From: Thelonectria olida
Taxonomy: Eukaryota; Ascomycota; Sordariomycetes; Hypocreales; Nectriaceae
Reading direction: 5' to 3'
DNA length: 64,000 nucleotides
NCBI GenBank assembly: GCA_020736575.1
Contig: JAGPYM010000015.1
Location: 248,001 to 312,000 of the forward strand
This document shows, one piece after another, positions 33,059 through 44,527 of the stretch. The position numbers were made by a program, and so were the translations under genes. Every line of letters starts with the position of its first letter. Position 1 is the first letter of the stretch. The notes under the pieces were generated by a model. The model was given only the letters and a program-made list of their open reading frames with translations, did no database searches and had not been told where the DNA came from.

Positions 33059-35532
33059 ATGTCCGCCGCCAACACCTCCAAGCCCGGCCGCGCCGCCGTC
33101 TGGAAGCTGTCTCCTCCCCCTACTACTCACCCTGCTGAGTCCACCATCTTGCCCGATGATGGACGCCGAAGGGACGAAGAGTCCATTATTGGTGAGGATC
33201 AGCGAGCTTTGGTTGATTTTGGCGATCTTCAAGAGGGCGGAAAGTACCGCTGTAGGTCATCTTGAATCCAGTCAGAAACCTGAACACGTCAGCTAACCTG
33301 TACAGCCATCGTCAAGATACAGGCCCGGTTCGAGAACAAGGCAACTGGCAGACCAGTCTGGATGATGGGCACCGGCTGGTTGATCCGCCCCGACCTTCTC
33401 GTCACTGCTGGTCACGTTGTTTACGACTGGGGACACCGGTATGGTGCCGCCACTCAGATCAGGTGCTACATCGGCTACAACGGCCGCGCCTCGGTCAAGA
33501 CTCCTCAGGTCCAGGCTCGATACGGCATCAACGTTGTCACCACGGCCGAGTGGATCGAAGCAGCAAACAACCGCATGCGCGATGTTGCCTTCATCCAGGT
33601 CGATCGGTCTTTCACCGGAAACCTCCGCACCTTCAACTACGTCAACACTCCCATGTCTGGCAACGGCAATCTACTTGGAGTTGTTGGATATCCTGGTGAC
33701 AAGATCCTGAAGGACTCCACTGACGGAAGCGATGAGTATGGTGCTCAGATGTATGAGGAATACGCCAAGAACGACTACGACCTCGAGACAAGCTCTCGTC
33801 ATATGATTGAGTACCAAGTCTCTACCTACGGAGGTGAGTTTCTCAACTAATTACTTGACCATAGAATACAATACTGACTTCACCACTAGGGCAATCTGGC
33901 GCTCCTATTCTGCGAAGGGCCAACGGACAGCTCATTTCCATTGGAACTCACTGCTACGGCGGCGGTGGCAGTGAGAGCAACTCGGGTAATTCCATTGGAA
34001 ACACCTATGGTAACAACTACGAGGCTTTCGTCAGCCTTTTCAGCCTTGCTTCAAGCTTCGGAAACCCTGGCCAAGTCCATATCCTCGACACCCAGGCTAA
34101 GAGCAGCGGCGTCTCTAGTGGCACTATTACGTATCCTGCAGTGACCACGCCCTCATACGTCGTTGACAGTGTCAAGCCCAGTCTCCAGAAGGGCTCCAAC
34201 GGTAGTGGTTACAGTGGCATGAATGGTGCCAGTGGAAATGGGTACAACGGTCTGAACGGAGGCGGCTTCCCTTCCATCGGACACACCATCTCGCAAAACC
34301 CTGCGGTCAGCACACGACTCACTGAGTCCGAGGAGGAAGGATTCATGGACATCTTCAAGAAGGTGGCGAGGATCGGCTCCAAGATTCTCCCCGTCGCATC
34401 CCCTCTGCTTGGTCCTGTCGGCGGCCTGCTTGGTCCCGCAGTGGGAGGCATCCTTGGATCGCTCGGAGCCGAGAGCGGAATGGACAGCAACCCTGACACC
34501 AACGCCTCTGCCGAGCGTGCCATTCTTGCCGAGGCTGCTCTTCAGGCCGTCTTGTCTTCTGAGCACACTGAGGGACTGGAGGAGGTGGTTAGCAAGATGC
34601 AGAGCATCTGGCGCATTGGTGCTCCCAGGATCGACGCTCTTGCTTCCGCACTCACTCCCATCTTTACTGAGTGCGGTCTTGAGCTCGCCACCCACCGTCT
34701 TGAGAAGGGCTCTGGCTCTCTTGGGCAGGAGAGCGTTCTCGAGCCTCACCGTCGCGATCTCGGAGTCAGCCTCCCCGAGAGCGCCATTGGTGGCGAGGAA
34801 GCTGCCTTCATCCAGGGCCTCATGGGTCCTACCCGGGCGCTTGCCGGAGAGGAGGGTATGTTTGACTGGCTTGGCCCTGTTCTCAAGCAGGCCGCGTTGG
34901 TTGCGAAGCCCATCGTTTCCCAAGTCGCTTCAGCCGCTATCACCAGCGCCGCAAAGAAGCTCAAGAATTCCATCGGTGCCGAGTCTACTATCTCCGCCCC
35001 GCTCAGCACCAACGAGGAGGCAACCAAGATTCTGCTCCATCGTGCTGTTCTGGCCGACACGGCTCTTCAGGCCTTGATGACTCTTCCTCGCGAGAAGCTG
35101 AACCAGCTGAAGCCTGCCAACCAAGAGTCCGGCGAGGCCGAAGGCATCTTCGACTTCATGAAGACGGCCGTCCAGAAGATCGGCCCCATTGCTCTCGACA
35201 CTGCCAAGAGTGCTGCAAAGAAGTATTTGCCTCGCCTCATCGACTCCGCCAGCCAGACCATCTCTGGAAAACTCGGCCTCCAGCCCGAAGCTATCGTTCC
35301 TGTCCGAGGACTGGTCAGGAAGCAGTCTTTCCTCGACGTTCTCAACGGCAAGAGCACTACTGTTAAGGTGAGCCACGCTCAAGACACGTCTGGCACTGCG
35401 ACTAGAATCGATGTCACCCCTATGATCCGCGCTCGAGAGAGGGCTTGGGTGCCGTCCGATGAGTGGCAGAAGGGATGGGATGACAACGATGACGGCCCAG
35501 TCGTTATGAACCAGCCGCCGGCCAGTTTTTGA
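33059..35532 (+). CDS. V8-like serine protease fused to repeated amphipathic modules
   Basis: 787 residues from exons 33059-33251, 33306-33833 and 33890-35532. An N-terminal pro-like segment of about 65 residues precedes a chymotrypsin-fold V8/S1B-type protease. The triad reads H101 (LLVTAGHVV), D157 (MRDVAFIQVD) and S243 (GGQSGAP), all intact. A Gly/Asn/Ser-rich linker (about 345-385) leads to a C-terminal half of about 400 residues with three related modules starting near 392 (FMDIFKK), 564 (MFDWLGP) and 660 (IFDFMKT). Each has a hydrophobic or amphipathic helix pair rich in Ala, Gly and Leu; two are followed by a helical A-(I/V)LA(E/D)-x-ALQA segment. There is no signal peptide, so action is probably intracellular. 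The first module (ILPVASPLLGPVGGLLGPAV) looks membrane-active. Proteolytic release of such segments would make sense but is inference. The protease call is firm; the C-terminal function is unknown. Confidence 0.85.
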
Positions 35533-36106
35533 ACAGAATTGCTAACGGCGCACAGGTCATGTAAGAAGTGTTCCATTTCGCCGCCGTCCTGAGACTTTGA
35601 AGAAGGAGGCTTCGATGGTAGTGGTCCTGAGGAAGTTGTGGTGTTCTTTTAGTGCGATTTAATCTTCAAGTTTGACGAATGCTTTGGCGATCGAGAGCCC
35701 TTTCTCTTCGAGAATTCGGTTCGAGATCAATGGAATTAATGGACGAAGTTGTGGTTGATCTGTGTACTTTGCTTTCATTGGAATTTAGTTGCCTTGAATC
35801 TCAGTTAATTGTTTATTGAGCAAACCTGTTCATGGTGCAGCGGGTGAACTTGAATGACACATGTAAAATCGCATCAGCCTCTTTGACAAGTGCGAGAAGT
35901 CGAGGGCTTCGGGCTCTTTCATCTATATGTGTGAAGCCTTGTTCTAATCCATGTATTGCATGGTCCTTGGGTTCAGGGCCAGTAGGACAGAATTAAGTGG
36001 TTTCTATTCACTGAGTGTATCAATTCGGTGACTAATTAATTAGTTGACCCAGTCCAACAAATACTATTAGTGACAGAACTGCCACTGAGCACGGTGAAAT
36101 GTGATT
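35533..36106. other. intergenic region, convergent genes
   Basis: 3' flanks of two convergent genes; AT-rich around 35990-36070. Nothing recognisable. Confidence 0.5.
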
Positions 36107-38385
36107 CTACTCAGAGCCCTGTATGTCTCGATATTTCCATGCAATTTCGTACACCATCTTGCGCAGTTTGGTTGCTGCAGAGAACTTGCTACTCAGAGTA
36201 TCGAAGAGCGCTATCGCGAGCTCCAGATCTTGAGTGGCCTTGGTCTCTCTCAGCACGGTTGAAAGATTATCTGGCTGAGCTGTGATGGCATAAACCAGCG
36301 ATAGTGTCGAAGTGAATATCGCCAGGAGATTGAGCCAGTTGTAGGCGAAGCTCTGCTGCCGGTGCATGTTTGTCGCCTGGCGGAGGGACATGGAGGCTGC
36401 GTCTGCCAGAGTCTTGATCCGCCGTTGATCGAGTGTCGGGAGCAGGGGAGTCGGCCTATAGAGCATTGCGAGATGGGTGTAGTAGTTGAAATCGTACCAA
36501 TTACTGTTCAAGTGAGGTACGTGTGAATCGACTTCGGGGAGGGGAAATGGCATGTTGCGTCGCCAATCAATGAGTTCCTGGTGAAGGGAGCTGATAATCT
36601 CTTCTCGTTCCTCCATCTTCAGGCTCGCGGTTTTCGGATTCGAGTAAACGCGTTGCGCTATTTTGCTGGCAATCTTCCTCAATGCTAAGATGTGGAGGGG
36701 AACTGCCATCAAACTTGGGTGTAGAGAGTTTCGAGGACGTATACCGTCAGCGTTGATGTCTTCCTCGTCAGCATCTGCAAAAGGCTACGAGCTTTTCATT
36801 AGCATCAAAGGTTCATAAAGCACTAATCTGTTGTTAACGGGACGGTCTTACCGATACATCTATATCGTCCTCGTGCAGCGCAAAAGGTCTACCGAGCGCT
36901 GTTGACACCACCCTGGCCACAGTCGGGTTAGCATATAAGAAGAAGAAACCAAAAGGGAAACGTTTCTTTGTGCGACATACCGATCCATCATATACACCGA
37001 AAAGAATAGTCGCTTTCTCCTCTCTACTACGTTGGCTGGTAGGCCGTCGTACGTAGATGATGCATGAAGACCCATGCCCACCGCGAGTCTAGCAGCGAGG
37101 CCAACCAAGAACCAGGTATCTAAAGTCTCAATACAGGTTCAAACATAGGGGCGCGTAGAGAGCTTACTTGGGCCGAGTTGGTTAAAGAACGAGTAGGAAA
37201 CCTGCAGCATCATGACTTCCAATGCAGCCTAAATATTGCTCGTCAGTCACTTGTCATCTGTGCCTGGCAGCGCGCAGCATACCATGTCGCCGTAAGCCAG
37301 AGATGCTTCGAAATACATCAAAGCCTTGTTATAATACAGCATAGACTCTGATTCCTCAGCAAGCGAAACAGAGGAGTATGCAGTTGATCCGATTGCCAAG
37401 ACCATCCAGATCCTAAATAAGGACAGCGGTGACTGGGCAGAGGAAGCTTGCGGACTCTCGCGGACGACACGGAGGGTTTCCATAAAATCTGTTCGCTGGA
37501 CAATGGGATAAAGCGTGTGGGAGTGGGCAAAGTAGAAATCCACCAAGCGATCAGTCTTGGAGTCGTCCGACGGGAGGAAGAGGTGAGCAAGGCCGTCATC
37601 TGGTCCTGCAATGTCTGGTAGCAGGAAGTCGCCAAACAGCATCGGGTTGCATGACATGGAGTTCCCAAAGTTGAGCAAAGTGGGATAGTTGAAGAGGTTA
37701 GAAGGTGAACCAAAGTCGTGTTGGGGTTGGGCTTCGGCTTCATCTCTACCGAACACGAAATCGGCTTTGTCAGGACTGAGGCGGCGGAGGACTGTTTGTG
37801 TGAGTTTTGCAAACGACAGACCGGAAGAGGAGCCGAGATGTCGCTCTGCTGTTGCTTCTAGGGAGAGATTCTTGAGCTCGCTGTCGAGGGAATCCTGAGT
37901 GACGGGTCGCGGCTCCGGACAAGGGGGCGAGTCTCCAGGCACGGCGCCTAATAGAGTCCAGTCTATGTCGCTGGCGTTGAAGGAAGGGCAGTCATGTTCA
38001 GGGTGGTCAAGGAGGGTGATATCCTCACGGCCAAGGCCCGGTTCTTGATCAGCGTCGCCAAAGATCTGCTCTTCATTTGCTGGAGGGGTCGGTCCTCTAG
38101 AAGTAGTGGCCAAGTCCTTTTCCAAATGCTTAATCCTATCTTCTAAGCTGCGTACATAGCTAAGGCAGCAAAGTCAGCCAAGTGCGCAACGCCCTATGGG
38201 AGAACATGGATTGCTTACGCGATAGAATAGGACGCAGTCTGGCGATCATCTGTCGAGAAACTGCATGCGATATTGGCCCGGCGACAGTTGTCGCATTGGG
38301 GCAAGACCCGGTCACATCTCTTTTTCCTCCGATGACATCGGGTACACGACGCCCGTGCTTGGCCATTTGAAGAATGAGGTGGCAT
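36107..38385 (-). CDS. Zn2Cys6 fungal transcription factor
   Basis: 660 residues from six exons: 38219-38385, 37283-38159, 37168-37228, 36981-37119, 36852-36912 and 36107-36784. The start is the ATG at 38385, with CCAA before it. The zinc cluster is C14, C17, C24, C31, C34, C41 (CX2CX6CX6CX2CX6C), then YVRSLEDRIKHLEKDL, the coiled-coil dimer element completed by splicing. The fungal-specific domain begins LVDFYFAHSHTLYPIVQRTDF. The short exons encode the conserved VGLAARLAVGMGLH, RRKRLFFSVYMMDRVVSTALGRPFA and EDDIDV blocks, so all junctions are well supported. It stands at the head of the RidA-hydrolase-amidase-SDR-P450 group and is its likely regulator. Confidence 0.9.
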
Positions 38386-38868
38386 TTGGCAGTTGTTGAA
38401 GGGATCTTGATGCAAGGCAACTTGTCAACAACCCAGGAGTCGCTCGCGAGTCGCAGATAAGACGGACGAGCCCTTGTTGCTGCCAAGACAAACCCCGCAT
38501 GTCCGTCTCCCCACGATAACATGCAGCTCCAGATTTGCTTGATAAGCCTTGATATCGAAATGCTCACTCCTCTCTCGAGTACGTACCCCTTGACTCCCTC
38601 GTCCATAGCGAGCAATGGCTGGAGCAGGGATTGCAATCCTCCACAGCCGCCATTCCCTATATGGAATCAGGGAGTCCGTAGTCTGGATATCTATTTCCGA
38701 TAGTCCAATCACATAGCAGTGATTTGATTCACAGTGGATAACTCCGGAAGCCAGCCAGGACCAGGGTGGTAGCCAAGATAACCCGAATTCCTCGAGGAAA
38801 GATGTCCCGAATACCTCCAGGCAGTAAATTATGATGCTTCAACCAATGAACATTACGTCCTATCCTAA
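38386..38868. other. intergenic region
   Basis: 5' flank of the regulator and 3' flank of the RidA gene (both minus strand). Short ORFs only. Nothing recognisable. Confidence 0.5.
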
Positions 38869-39324
38869 CTAGATTGCAACGACAGCTGTCGCTTTCACCT
38901 CAACAATGAACCTCGGGTCAGGCAACTCCTTGACGCCAATGGTGGCACGCGCCGGTGCACTTTGGCGATCTGCAAAGACCTTGTTCCATTCCTCGTTCAT
39001 GCCAGCATACTGAGTCTTCATGTCTAATATGTACACCACGGCATCAATCACGTTGTGAATCCCTCCCTTGCCCTCCGAAGCTCCCTTGATGATGTTGTCG
39101 ATAGTCTTGAGGACAGCGGCGGTTTGCTTTCGGATATCCAGCTCGAAGGTCCCGTCGGCCTTCTCTTTCACACCCTCATAGATGCCGTCTGGTAACACGC
39201 TTGCGATGCCCGACACATAGATTGTTTGGTGGGCGCTGGTCGGAGCGATGCGTGCATGCGGGTACCGCGTCGGGCCAGCCGGTGCTTCGGGATTCAGAAG
39301 AAACGCAGTTCCGTTGGGTGACAT
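38869..39324 (-). CDS. RidA/YjgF-family protein (aminomuconate-deaminase-like)
   Basis: Intronless, 151 residues. The family opens with YPHARIAPTSAHQTIYVSGIAS and ends with the diagnostic C-terminal block PARATIGVKELPDPRFIVEVKATAV, whose Arg binds a carboxylate. RidA proteins are trimers that hydrolyse reactive enamines/imines to ketones and ammonia; a subgroup deaminates 2-aminomuconate in aromatic amine breakdown. The extra N-terminal segment and the YPHAR motif favour that subgroup. The start is the ATG at 39324, since no ATG lies upstream in frame; a minus-strand TATAAAA sits at about 39447-39454. With the hydrolase, amidase, SDR and P450 alongside, a catabolic role is more likely than housekeeping. 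Confidence 0.88.
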   Translation of the reverse strand: MSPNGTAFLLNPEAPAGPTRYPHARIAPTSAHQTIYVSGIASVLPDGIYEGVKEKADGTFELDIRKQTAAVLKTIDNIIKGASEGKGGIHNVIDAVVYILDMKTQYAGMNEEWNKVFADRQSAPARATIGVKELPDPRFIVEVKATAVVAI

Positions 39325-39829
39325 GTCGAGGAAAGGAGACGGAGCAAATTGTTTCAATGAAATGAGAAGCTCTAGGGTAGTGGGTTGAGGAAGACACGGC
39401 TATGTCTGTGCGAAGACATCTCAACTCAAAGTCCTCTTATGAGTTCTTTTTATATTTCAGAGTCGATAGATAGATAACTACGAGTTTCTTTCTTCTTGGG
39501 CCTGTACTTCGGAACGTACCCTTGTTACCGTTGGGTCTGGTCCAAGATTGGAGTCGCTGCGGTCTCTCCGCTCGCTCAGTTGGCCGGGTTGCGGGGCGTC
39601 GGCGTTTGTCGGAACGTCCGACAGTGAATGAGACCGACCAGTTGAAGGCGTCCCGGTAGTTAAGCCGAGCTACGTTCATGAAGAGATGACATAACTTGAA
39701 TTTGTCAATTTCCACACGACTAAGATGAAGGGAGACATACACTCTATCCACGTCAAAAAGACTCACTGGACAACGCCTGTATCAGCCCTTCTGCAACCAT
39801 TCAACTAATATCCCACTCATTGTAGCGGA
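39325..39829. promoter_or_regulatory. divergent promoter, RidA / hydrolase
   Basis: About 500 nt between the divergent RidA and hydrolase starts. It contains the minus-strand TATA element of the RidA gene. The remaining ORF on the minus strand (39437-39766) has no family features. Confidence 0.45.
39447..39454 (-). promoter_or_regulatory. TATA box of the RidA gene
   Basis: Minus-strand TATAAAA about 120-125 nt upstream of the ATG at 39324. Confidence 0.4.
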
Positions 39830-40834
39830 ATGGCACCATTGGTTGAACCCGAAATCAAACAATACAGTCTACTCGACTTCAGGTTTCTCGATGGAACTAC
39901 TGTACCCCAAGCCCGATTAGCCTATCTCGACCTGAACCCGGAGGCTTCAAGAGTAGCCGTGGTGTTGACATGTTTCCGGGGAAGGTTGCGATCAACGCTG
40001 CATTATGCCAATGGGGCTCTCCGGAACTACAGAATAATTGTAGTGGCTCTATTCGGTAACGGGGAATCGTCCAGTCCGTCGAACACGGCGGGGTTTCCCA
40101 AGTCGATCGATTACCAAGACTGCGTTCGTGCTCAGCACCAGCTGGTTGATCAACATTTGGGCGTCAAGATAATCGACGTTCTAGCCGGCTTCTCGATGGG
40201 CGGGCAGTGTGCCTACTACTGGACTATGATGCACCCCGACATGGTTAAAAACGCCATCGTGGTCTGTTCGTCTGCTCAGACAAGCCGACACAATTACCAG
40301 TTTTTAGAAGGACCAAGCGCAGCTCTCGAAAACGCCATCGACTATGCTGACGAGGCTCTCCGCCTTGCAATCAAGAACTCTCCCCGCGGCCTCAGAGCCT
40401 TTGGAAAGGCGTATTCGGCTTGGCTGACCAGTGCCGAGTGGTTTGACAAGGAACTGTATCGAGAATTGGGGTACGACACGCTGCACGACTGGGACGAGGA
40501 TACAACTGGGAGAAATTACAATGGATGGGCTCCCGATGACCTCCTGGCTATGTTACGAATGTGGCAAAGAGCAGATATCAGAGTATGCAGTCCTCTCCGA
40601 GGAGGTTCTCTTGGTGAAGCGCTGCAGCAGATCCGTGCTCGCATACTGTTGATGCCCTGCCAAACGGATCAGTATTTCGACTGGAGGGCCAGTCAAAAAG
40701 AATCTCAGCTGATACAAAACGCGACATTGAGAGTGATACCATCTGTATGGGGTCATTTGGCCGGCTCTGGTGCCAGTCGGGCGGATGTGGATTGGATGAA
40801 CCAGGCAATCGGGGAGTTTCTGGGAACTGTGTAG
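39830..40834 (+). CDS. alpha/beta hydrolase, MetX (homoserine acetyltransferase)-like
   Basis: Intronless, 334 residues. The nucleophile elbow is AGFSMGG with Ser122. The acid is probably D280 (CQTDQYFD) and the His is H309 (WGHLAGSG). The overall order, including an early FRGRLRSTLHY segment and the helical lid, matches MetX-like acyltransferase/hydrolase proteins. True homoserine acetyltransferases have a GxSxGG elbow with more N-terminal conserved blocks, so this is more likely a catabolic C-C or ester hydrolase of that superfamily. It is divergent from RidA and convergent with the amidase. Complete and probably active; the substrate is unknown. Confidence 0.85.
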   Translation: MAPLVEPEIKQYSLLDFRFLDGTTVPQARLAYLDLNPEASRVAVVLTCFRGRLRSTLHYANGALRNYRIIVVALFGNGESSSPSNTAGFPKSIDYQDCVRAQHQLVDQHLGVKIIDVLAGFSMGGQCAYYWTMMHPDMVKNAIVVCSSAQTSRHNYQFLEGPSAALENAIDYADEALRLAIKNSPRGLRAFGKAYSAWLTSAEWFDKELYRELGYDTLHDWDEDTTGRNYNGWAPDDLLAMLRMWQRADIRVCSPLRGGSLGEALQQIRARILLMPCQTDQYFDWRASQKESQLIQNATLRVIPSVWGHLAGSGASRADVDWMNQAIGEFLGTV

Positions 40835-40972
40835 TAATCGATATCTGACCTGGCCCAGAACCATTCGAAGTCACCATGTAGACTATGGAGCTCAGACAAA
40901 TAGACTCAAAGACGATATGTAAACTTTATCATCAACACTTAACTACTTTGGCCCTCAAATGCCCTTTTGTCC

Positions 40973-42685
40973 CTACCTGGCTTCGAGTTGTCGAGTAAGA
41001 GCCTCCGTTGTGTCTAGCCGTCTTCCCTCCTCAAACAATGCCGCAGCCAAGATCACAGATTCATCATCCCAACGCTTCCCAATTATCTGCATTCCTACTG
41101 GTAATTTCACTTCTTCATGGCCAGCAGCTGGAAGAAACCCGCAGGGCACGCTCATAGCCGGATGTCCCGTAACATTAAACGGGCACGTATTGTTGGTCAA
41201 ACCGACAGCGACCTTGAGTCTATCCAACACTCCGCATTTCTCGCCTCTATCGTTCTTTGACGGCGGGTGAGGCATTGCAATAGTCGGTGCACATGGCGTA
41301 ACGAGGATGTCTACGCCCTCAAAAGCACGGTCGTATGCAGCCCTTAGCTCGAGTACTTTTCGATGCGCTTTAGCCTCGACTCCTGTCCCAGATTCTTCAT
41401 GGACAAGTTTCCCACTGAGCATGATGTTGATTACCGCAGGGTTGCTCGAGTTCAATAACTCGTAGGTCTCCTGGGTGGGAGGCCATTTCGGTCGAAGATG
41501 AGGGGGGAGGTAGGAAAGGTAACCGGAGGGTTTTCCTTGACATAGCCACTCTGACATGGACGGCCGAGTCGAAGCAGTCCAGATCGAGGGACCATCAAGA
41601 TGCAAAGGTATGGAAAGCGTGACGACTTCTGCCCCAGCAAGCTTGAAGAAAGTTGTTGTGGCCTTTTGGACGGTGTCCCGAACTTCGGCAGATACCCCAG
41701 GAAGGGTAAATGACTCCTTCAACATGCCGATTCGCATTCGTCTGCCAGGGTGATCATGGTTTAATAGACCCTCACGAAAGTCAGCTAGAATCCGAGGGTA
41801 ATTTTTGACCTGATGTATCAGAGGCGACTCCGGGGTCATTCGAGAGTCCAAGCCATCGTAGCCAGCCGTAACCTTCAGCAAGGCGGCGATGTCTTCAAGA
41901 TTTGACGCGATGGGGCCCAAGTGGTCAATCATTGGAGCCATGGAAGCTGCCCCAGTGTACGGAACCAAGCCACGCGTAGGCTTGAGGCCATAGATGCCAT
42001 TGAAGCAAGCGGGGATGCGAACGGATCCGGCCTGGTCGCTTCCGATGGCGAGTTGACATGTTTCGCCCAAAGGCTCACGAACTTCTTGGGGCAACACACT
42101 TGCAGCGACGAGTGCGCAACAACCGCTGCTACTCCCGCCAGACGTATGCCCGCGGAGCAGGGGCTGATGGACTGGCCCAGTGGCCGATGTGAAGGACAAA
42201 GGCGATGCACAGAAGCTTTCGCACGTGGCCGAGCCTTTGATCACGGCCCCGGCGGCCAAAACCCGAGATACGACAGAGGCGTCTATAGGCGAGATGGGAA
42301 ACGTCCCGTTGCCAGAAAGCATTTCCGGAAATGTTCCCAGAGTAGTTGGCAATCCACCGACGGAGATGTTATCCTTAATGGCAATGGTTTTCCCGCTGAG
42401 TAAGTTGCTAGTGCAACTGCTAGCCCGGAGACTGCACCGATGACTCCAGGCATTGAGTGGATTGTCTTCTGCTGCTGGTCTCCAGTATGTCCGGGGCTCC
42501 GTCGTAGGACACGGCTCGAGAGATGGATCTATGTAGTCTGGACTCTCTTTGATGGACTCGAGGACTGCTTCCAAAGATCTCAAGAGCAAAAGGTAGTCTT
42601 CGGCGTCAGCAGCGTCGGTGATTTCGAAGCCAATGTCATTCGCCCATCGCCGCAAGCGAGCTATGTCAATACTAGACCTAGTCAT
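40973..42685 (-). CDS. amidase (amidase-signature family)
   Basis: Intronless, 570 residues, starting at the ATG at 42685. The Ser-cisSer-Lys machinery is complete: K104 (IAIKDNIS), the cis-Ser around 186 (TSGGSSSG) and the nucleophile S221 (GSDQAGSVRIPA). The C-terminal half carries VTPCAPTIAMPHPP and MSVPCGF, usual in the family. It hydrolyses an amide to acid and ammonia, presumably in the cytoplasm. Unlike the broken amidase at 13969-15169 it is full length; the two are of different subgroups and not recent copies. Position beside RidA and a hydrolase suggests release of nitrogen from a cyclic or aromatic amide, by inference. Confidence 0.92.
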   Translation of the reverse strand: MTRSSIDIARLRRWANDIGFEITDAADAEDYLLLLRSLEAVLESIKESPDYIDPSLEPCPTTEPRTYWRPAAEDNPLNAWSHRCSLRASSCTSNLLSGKTIAIKDNISVGGLPTTLGTFPEMLSGNGTFPISPIDASVVSRVLAAGAVIKGSATCESFCASPLSFTSATGPVHQPLLRGHTSGGSSSGCCALVAASVLPQEVREPLGETCQLAIGSDQAGSVRIPACFNGIYGLKPTRGLVPYTGAASMAPMIDHLGPIASNLEDIAALLKVTAGYDGLDSRMTPESPLIHQVKNYPRILADFREGLLNHDHPGRRMRIGMLKESFTLPGVSAEVRDTVQKATTTFFKLAGAEVVTLSIPLHLDGPSIWTASTRPSMSEWLCQGKPSGYLSYLPPHLRPKWPPTQETYELLNSSNPAVINIMLSGKLVHEESGTGVEAKAHRKVLELRAAYDRAFEGVDILVTPCAPTIAMPHPPSKNDRGEKCGVLDRLKVAVGLTNNTCPFNVTGHPAMSVPCGFLPAAGHEEVKLPVGMQIIGKRWDDESVILAAALFEEGRRLDTTEALTRQLEAR

Positions 42686-43345
42686 GCATTAGTAGAGTGA
42701 GAGGAAGTAGAGCATGGCTAGGCGGCTTACCGCGCGTCACCCGTCAAGGATACGATCGACATTGTCCCCTCGTGCCGGTGGCTGGCTTTCCTTGTTCCTG
42801 AGGGAGGGTAGTGTTGCTAGTGACGTGAATGCCCGTATGCGTTGTTGTTCTATCATTTGCTGTTTTATTTACAACCTGCTACCTGAACTGTGGTAGACTT
42901 CACGTAAACGGCAGAAATGCCTCCTTCTCAACCATCTGTTGGTCGGAGGGGCCGACAATCTCGAAAGGAAAATGATGGTTGCATGCGTTCTCCACTCAGA
43001 TCTACCAAGCTGCGTAGGAGTTACCTAGTGCGATAAGAGAGCATGAGTGATCTAAGTGCATGTTCCGATATTGTTGCGCTCAATGAGAGCCAGCCATGTG
43101 TTTGATATGGATAACGTAGGGGAAACTATCATATGTCAGAGACAGTTGAGCACTTTTTCGCTACTGAGGTCTCGTCGAGGTATCTACATGATTCCAGACA
43201 AGGTTAGGGGGTACTTTGAATAGAGATCTACTTGAGAGTTGTTCCTTTTCATTGCCAATCTGAGAGGTAAATAATGGAGGATGAGTAAAGGGAGAAAGCT
43301 AGATGCTTCTTTAGGAGAGCAGATAGTTAGAAAAGTAGGGGCTCT
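42686..43345. other. intergenic region
   Basis: 5' flank of the amidase and 3' flank of the SDR gene. No supported ORF, repeat or RNA gene. Confidence 0.5.
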
Positions 43346-44527
43346 TCACTCTTGGCCATTTGCTAACAAGATCCGCCCGCCGTCAACGCAAAGTGATATT
43401 CCATCCACATATGACTATCGGAAAGTGTCAGCATAGCTGTTTTCACAAACAAAGAGAAGTAACGAGTAATGAAACAAGGCGAGGACGTACCCCGGCTCGA
43501 CTGGCTAGATATAGAACTGCGCTTGCAATATCTTCTTCGTTACCAGGTCTCTTAGCAGGGACCTTATCAAAGAGTGAGCTGAACATGTTTCCAGCTTCAC
43601 CGATAGGGTTCATCTTGCTCGGTACGACTGGTACAAGATCAGCATTGAATCGGGCTCAGATTCTGCCTGTGGCTCGCCGCCAAGTTGCTCTCACTCACAT
43701 CCAGGATTAAGTCCTGCGACTCGGACGTAGAATCGGCTAAACTTTGCAGCGAGTAGTCGTACTAAATGGTCTGTAGCCGCCTTGCTACTAGCATAACTGG
43801 TCAGATCGACATTAGTAACATTGTGCATACTTGCACAGGAACTGGTGATGATGACAACGCCACGGCCTTCGTCTCGACCTTTGCGTCCGTTCCCCAAGTC
43901 GAGCTGTGACGCTGCTGACAAGAGAGGTAGTAATGCAACAGATAGAAAGTAGTGAGCTGTTGTGTTGATACAGAATGTATCCGCCCAGTCTGAATGGCGC
44001 GAGGACCACATTGAGGACTGAAGCTCCGAGAGAGACGCCGTGATGACATCGCAGCTCTGTGGAGGATCACGCCTTATACCGGCATTTGAGACAAGGATAT
44101 CAAGATGTTTCTCATGCTTGCCAAGGTATTCGGCCAGATCGGCAATAGCCTCTTTTGAAGAGACGTCGCAGGGAACACGGTGAAAATGTCAGTAAGTAGA
44201 TGCATCAAGATGATTCGCATACATACCCAACTGCACTCCCACCTTGAGACTTTCCTAGGTCGTTAAGTTCATCGACTCTCTCTCTGATCGGTTCGCTTGG
44301 TAAGGAAACCAGGTAGACCTTTGCCCCATTGACCACTAAGCCCTACCGTAACATCGTTAATTTTGATATTGACCTAATTAAGCGTTCAAATATTGGCCCA
44401 GGTCTGAGGCTTCAAGAAAGGAACTCACTTTGCAGATCATAAAGCCCAAGCCGCTGCTCCCCCCTGTGACAACTGCCACATAGCCACGAACTCCAAACAA
44501 ACGCGAGATGTCAAGAGACGAAGACAT
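43346..44527 (-). CDS. short-chain dehydrogenase/reductase with a doubtful splice site
   Basis: Five exons: 44429-44527, 44227-44342, about 44160-43699, 43491-43627 and 43346-43414. The cofactor motif is TGGSSGLG in exon 1. N-A-G (VSNAG) and the catalytic S and YASSK are in exon 3. The C-terminal YVDG-x3-CVDGG that closes the SDR fold is in the last exon. Three introns have normal ends. The second, from GTATGT at 44226 to the resumption of frame at CDVSSKEAIADL near 44160, has no AG anywhere, so its acceptor is missing or altered (sequence ...TTTTCACCG where CAG is expected). The gene may be non-functional, may use a non-standard splice site, or may carry a sequencing error. It lies between the amidase and the P450 on the same strand. 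Confidence 0.75.
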
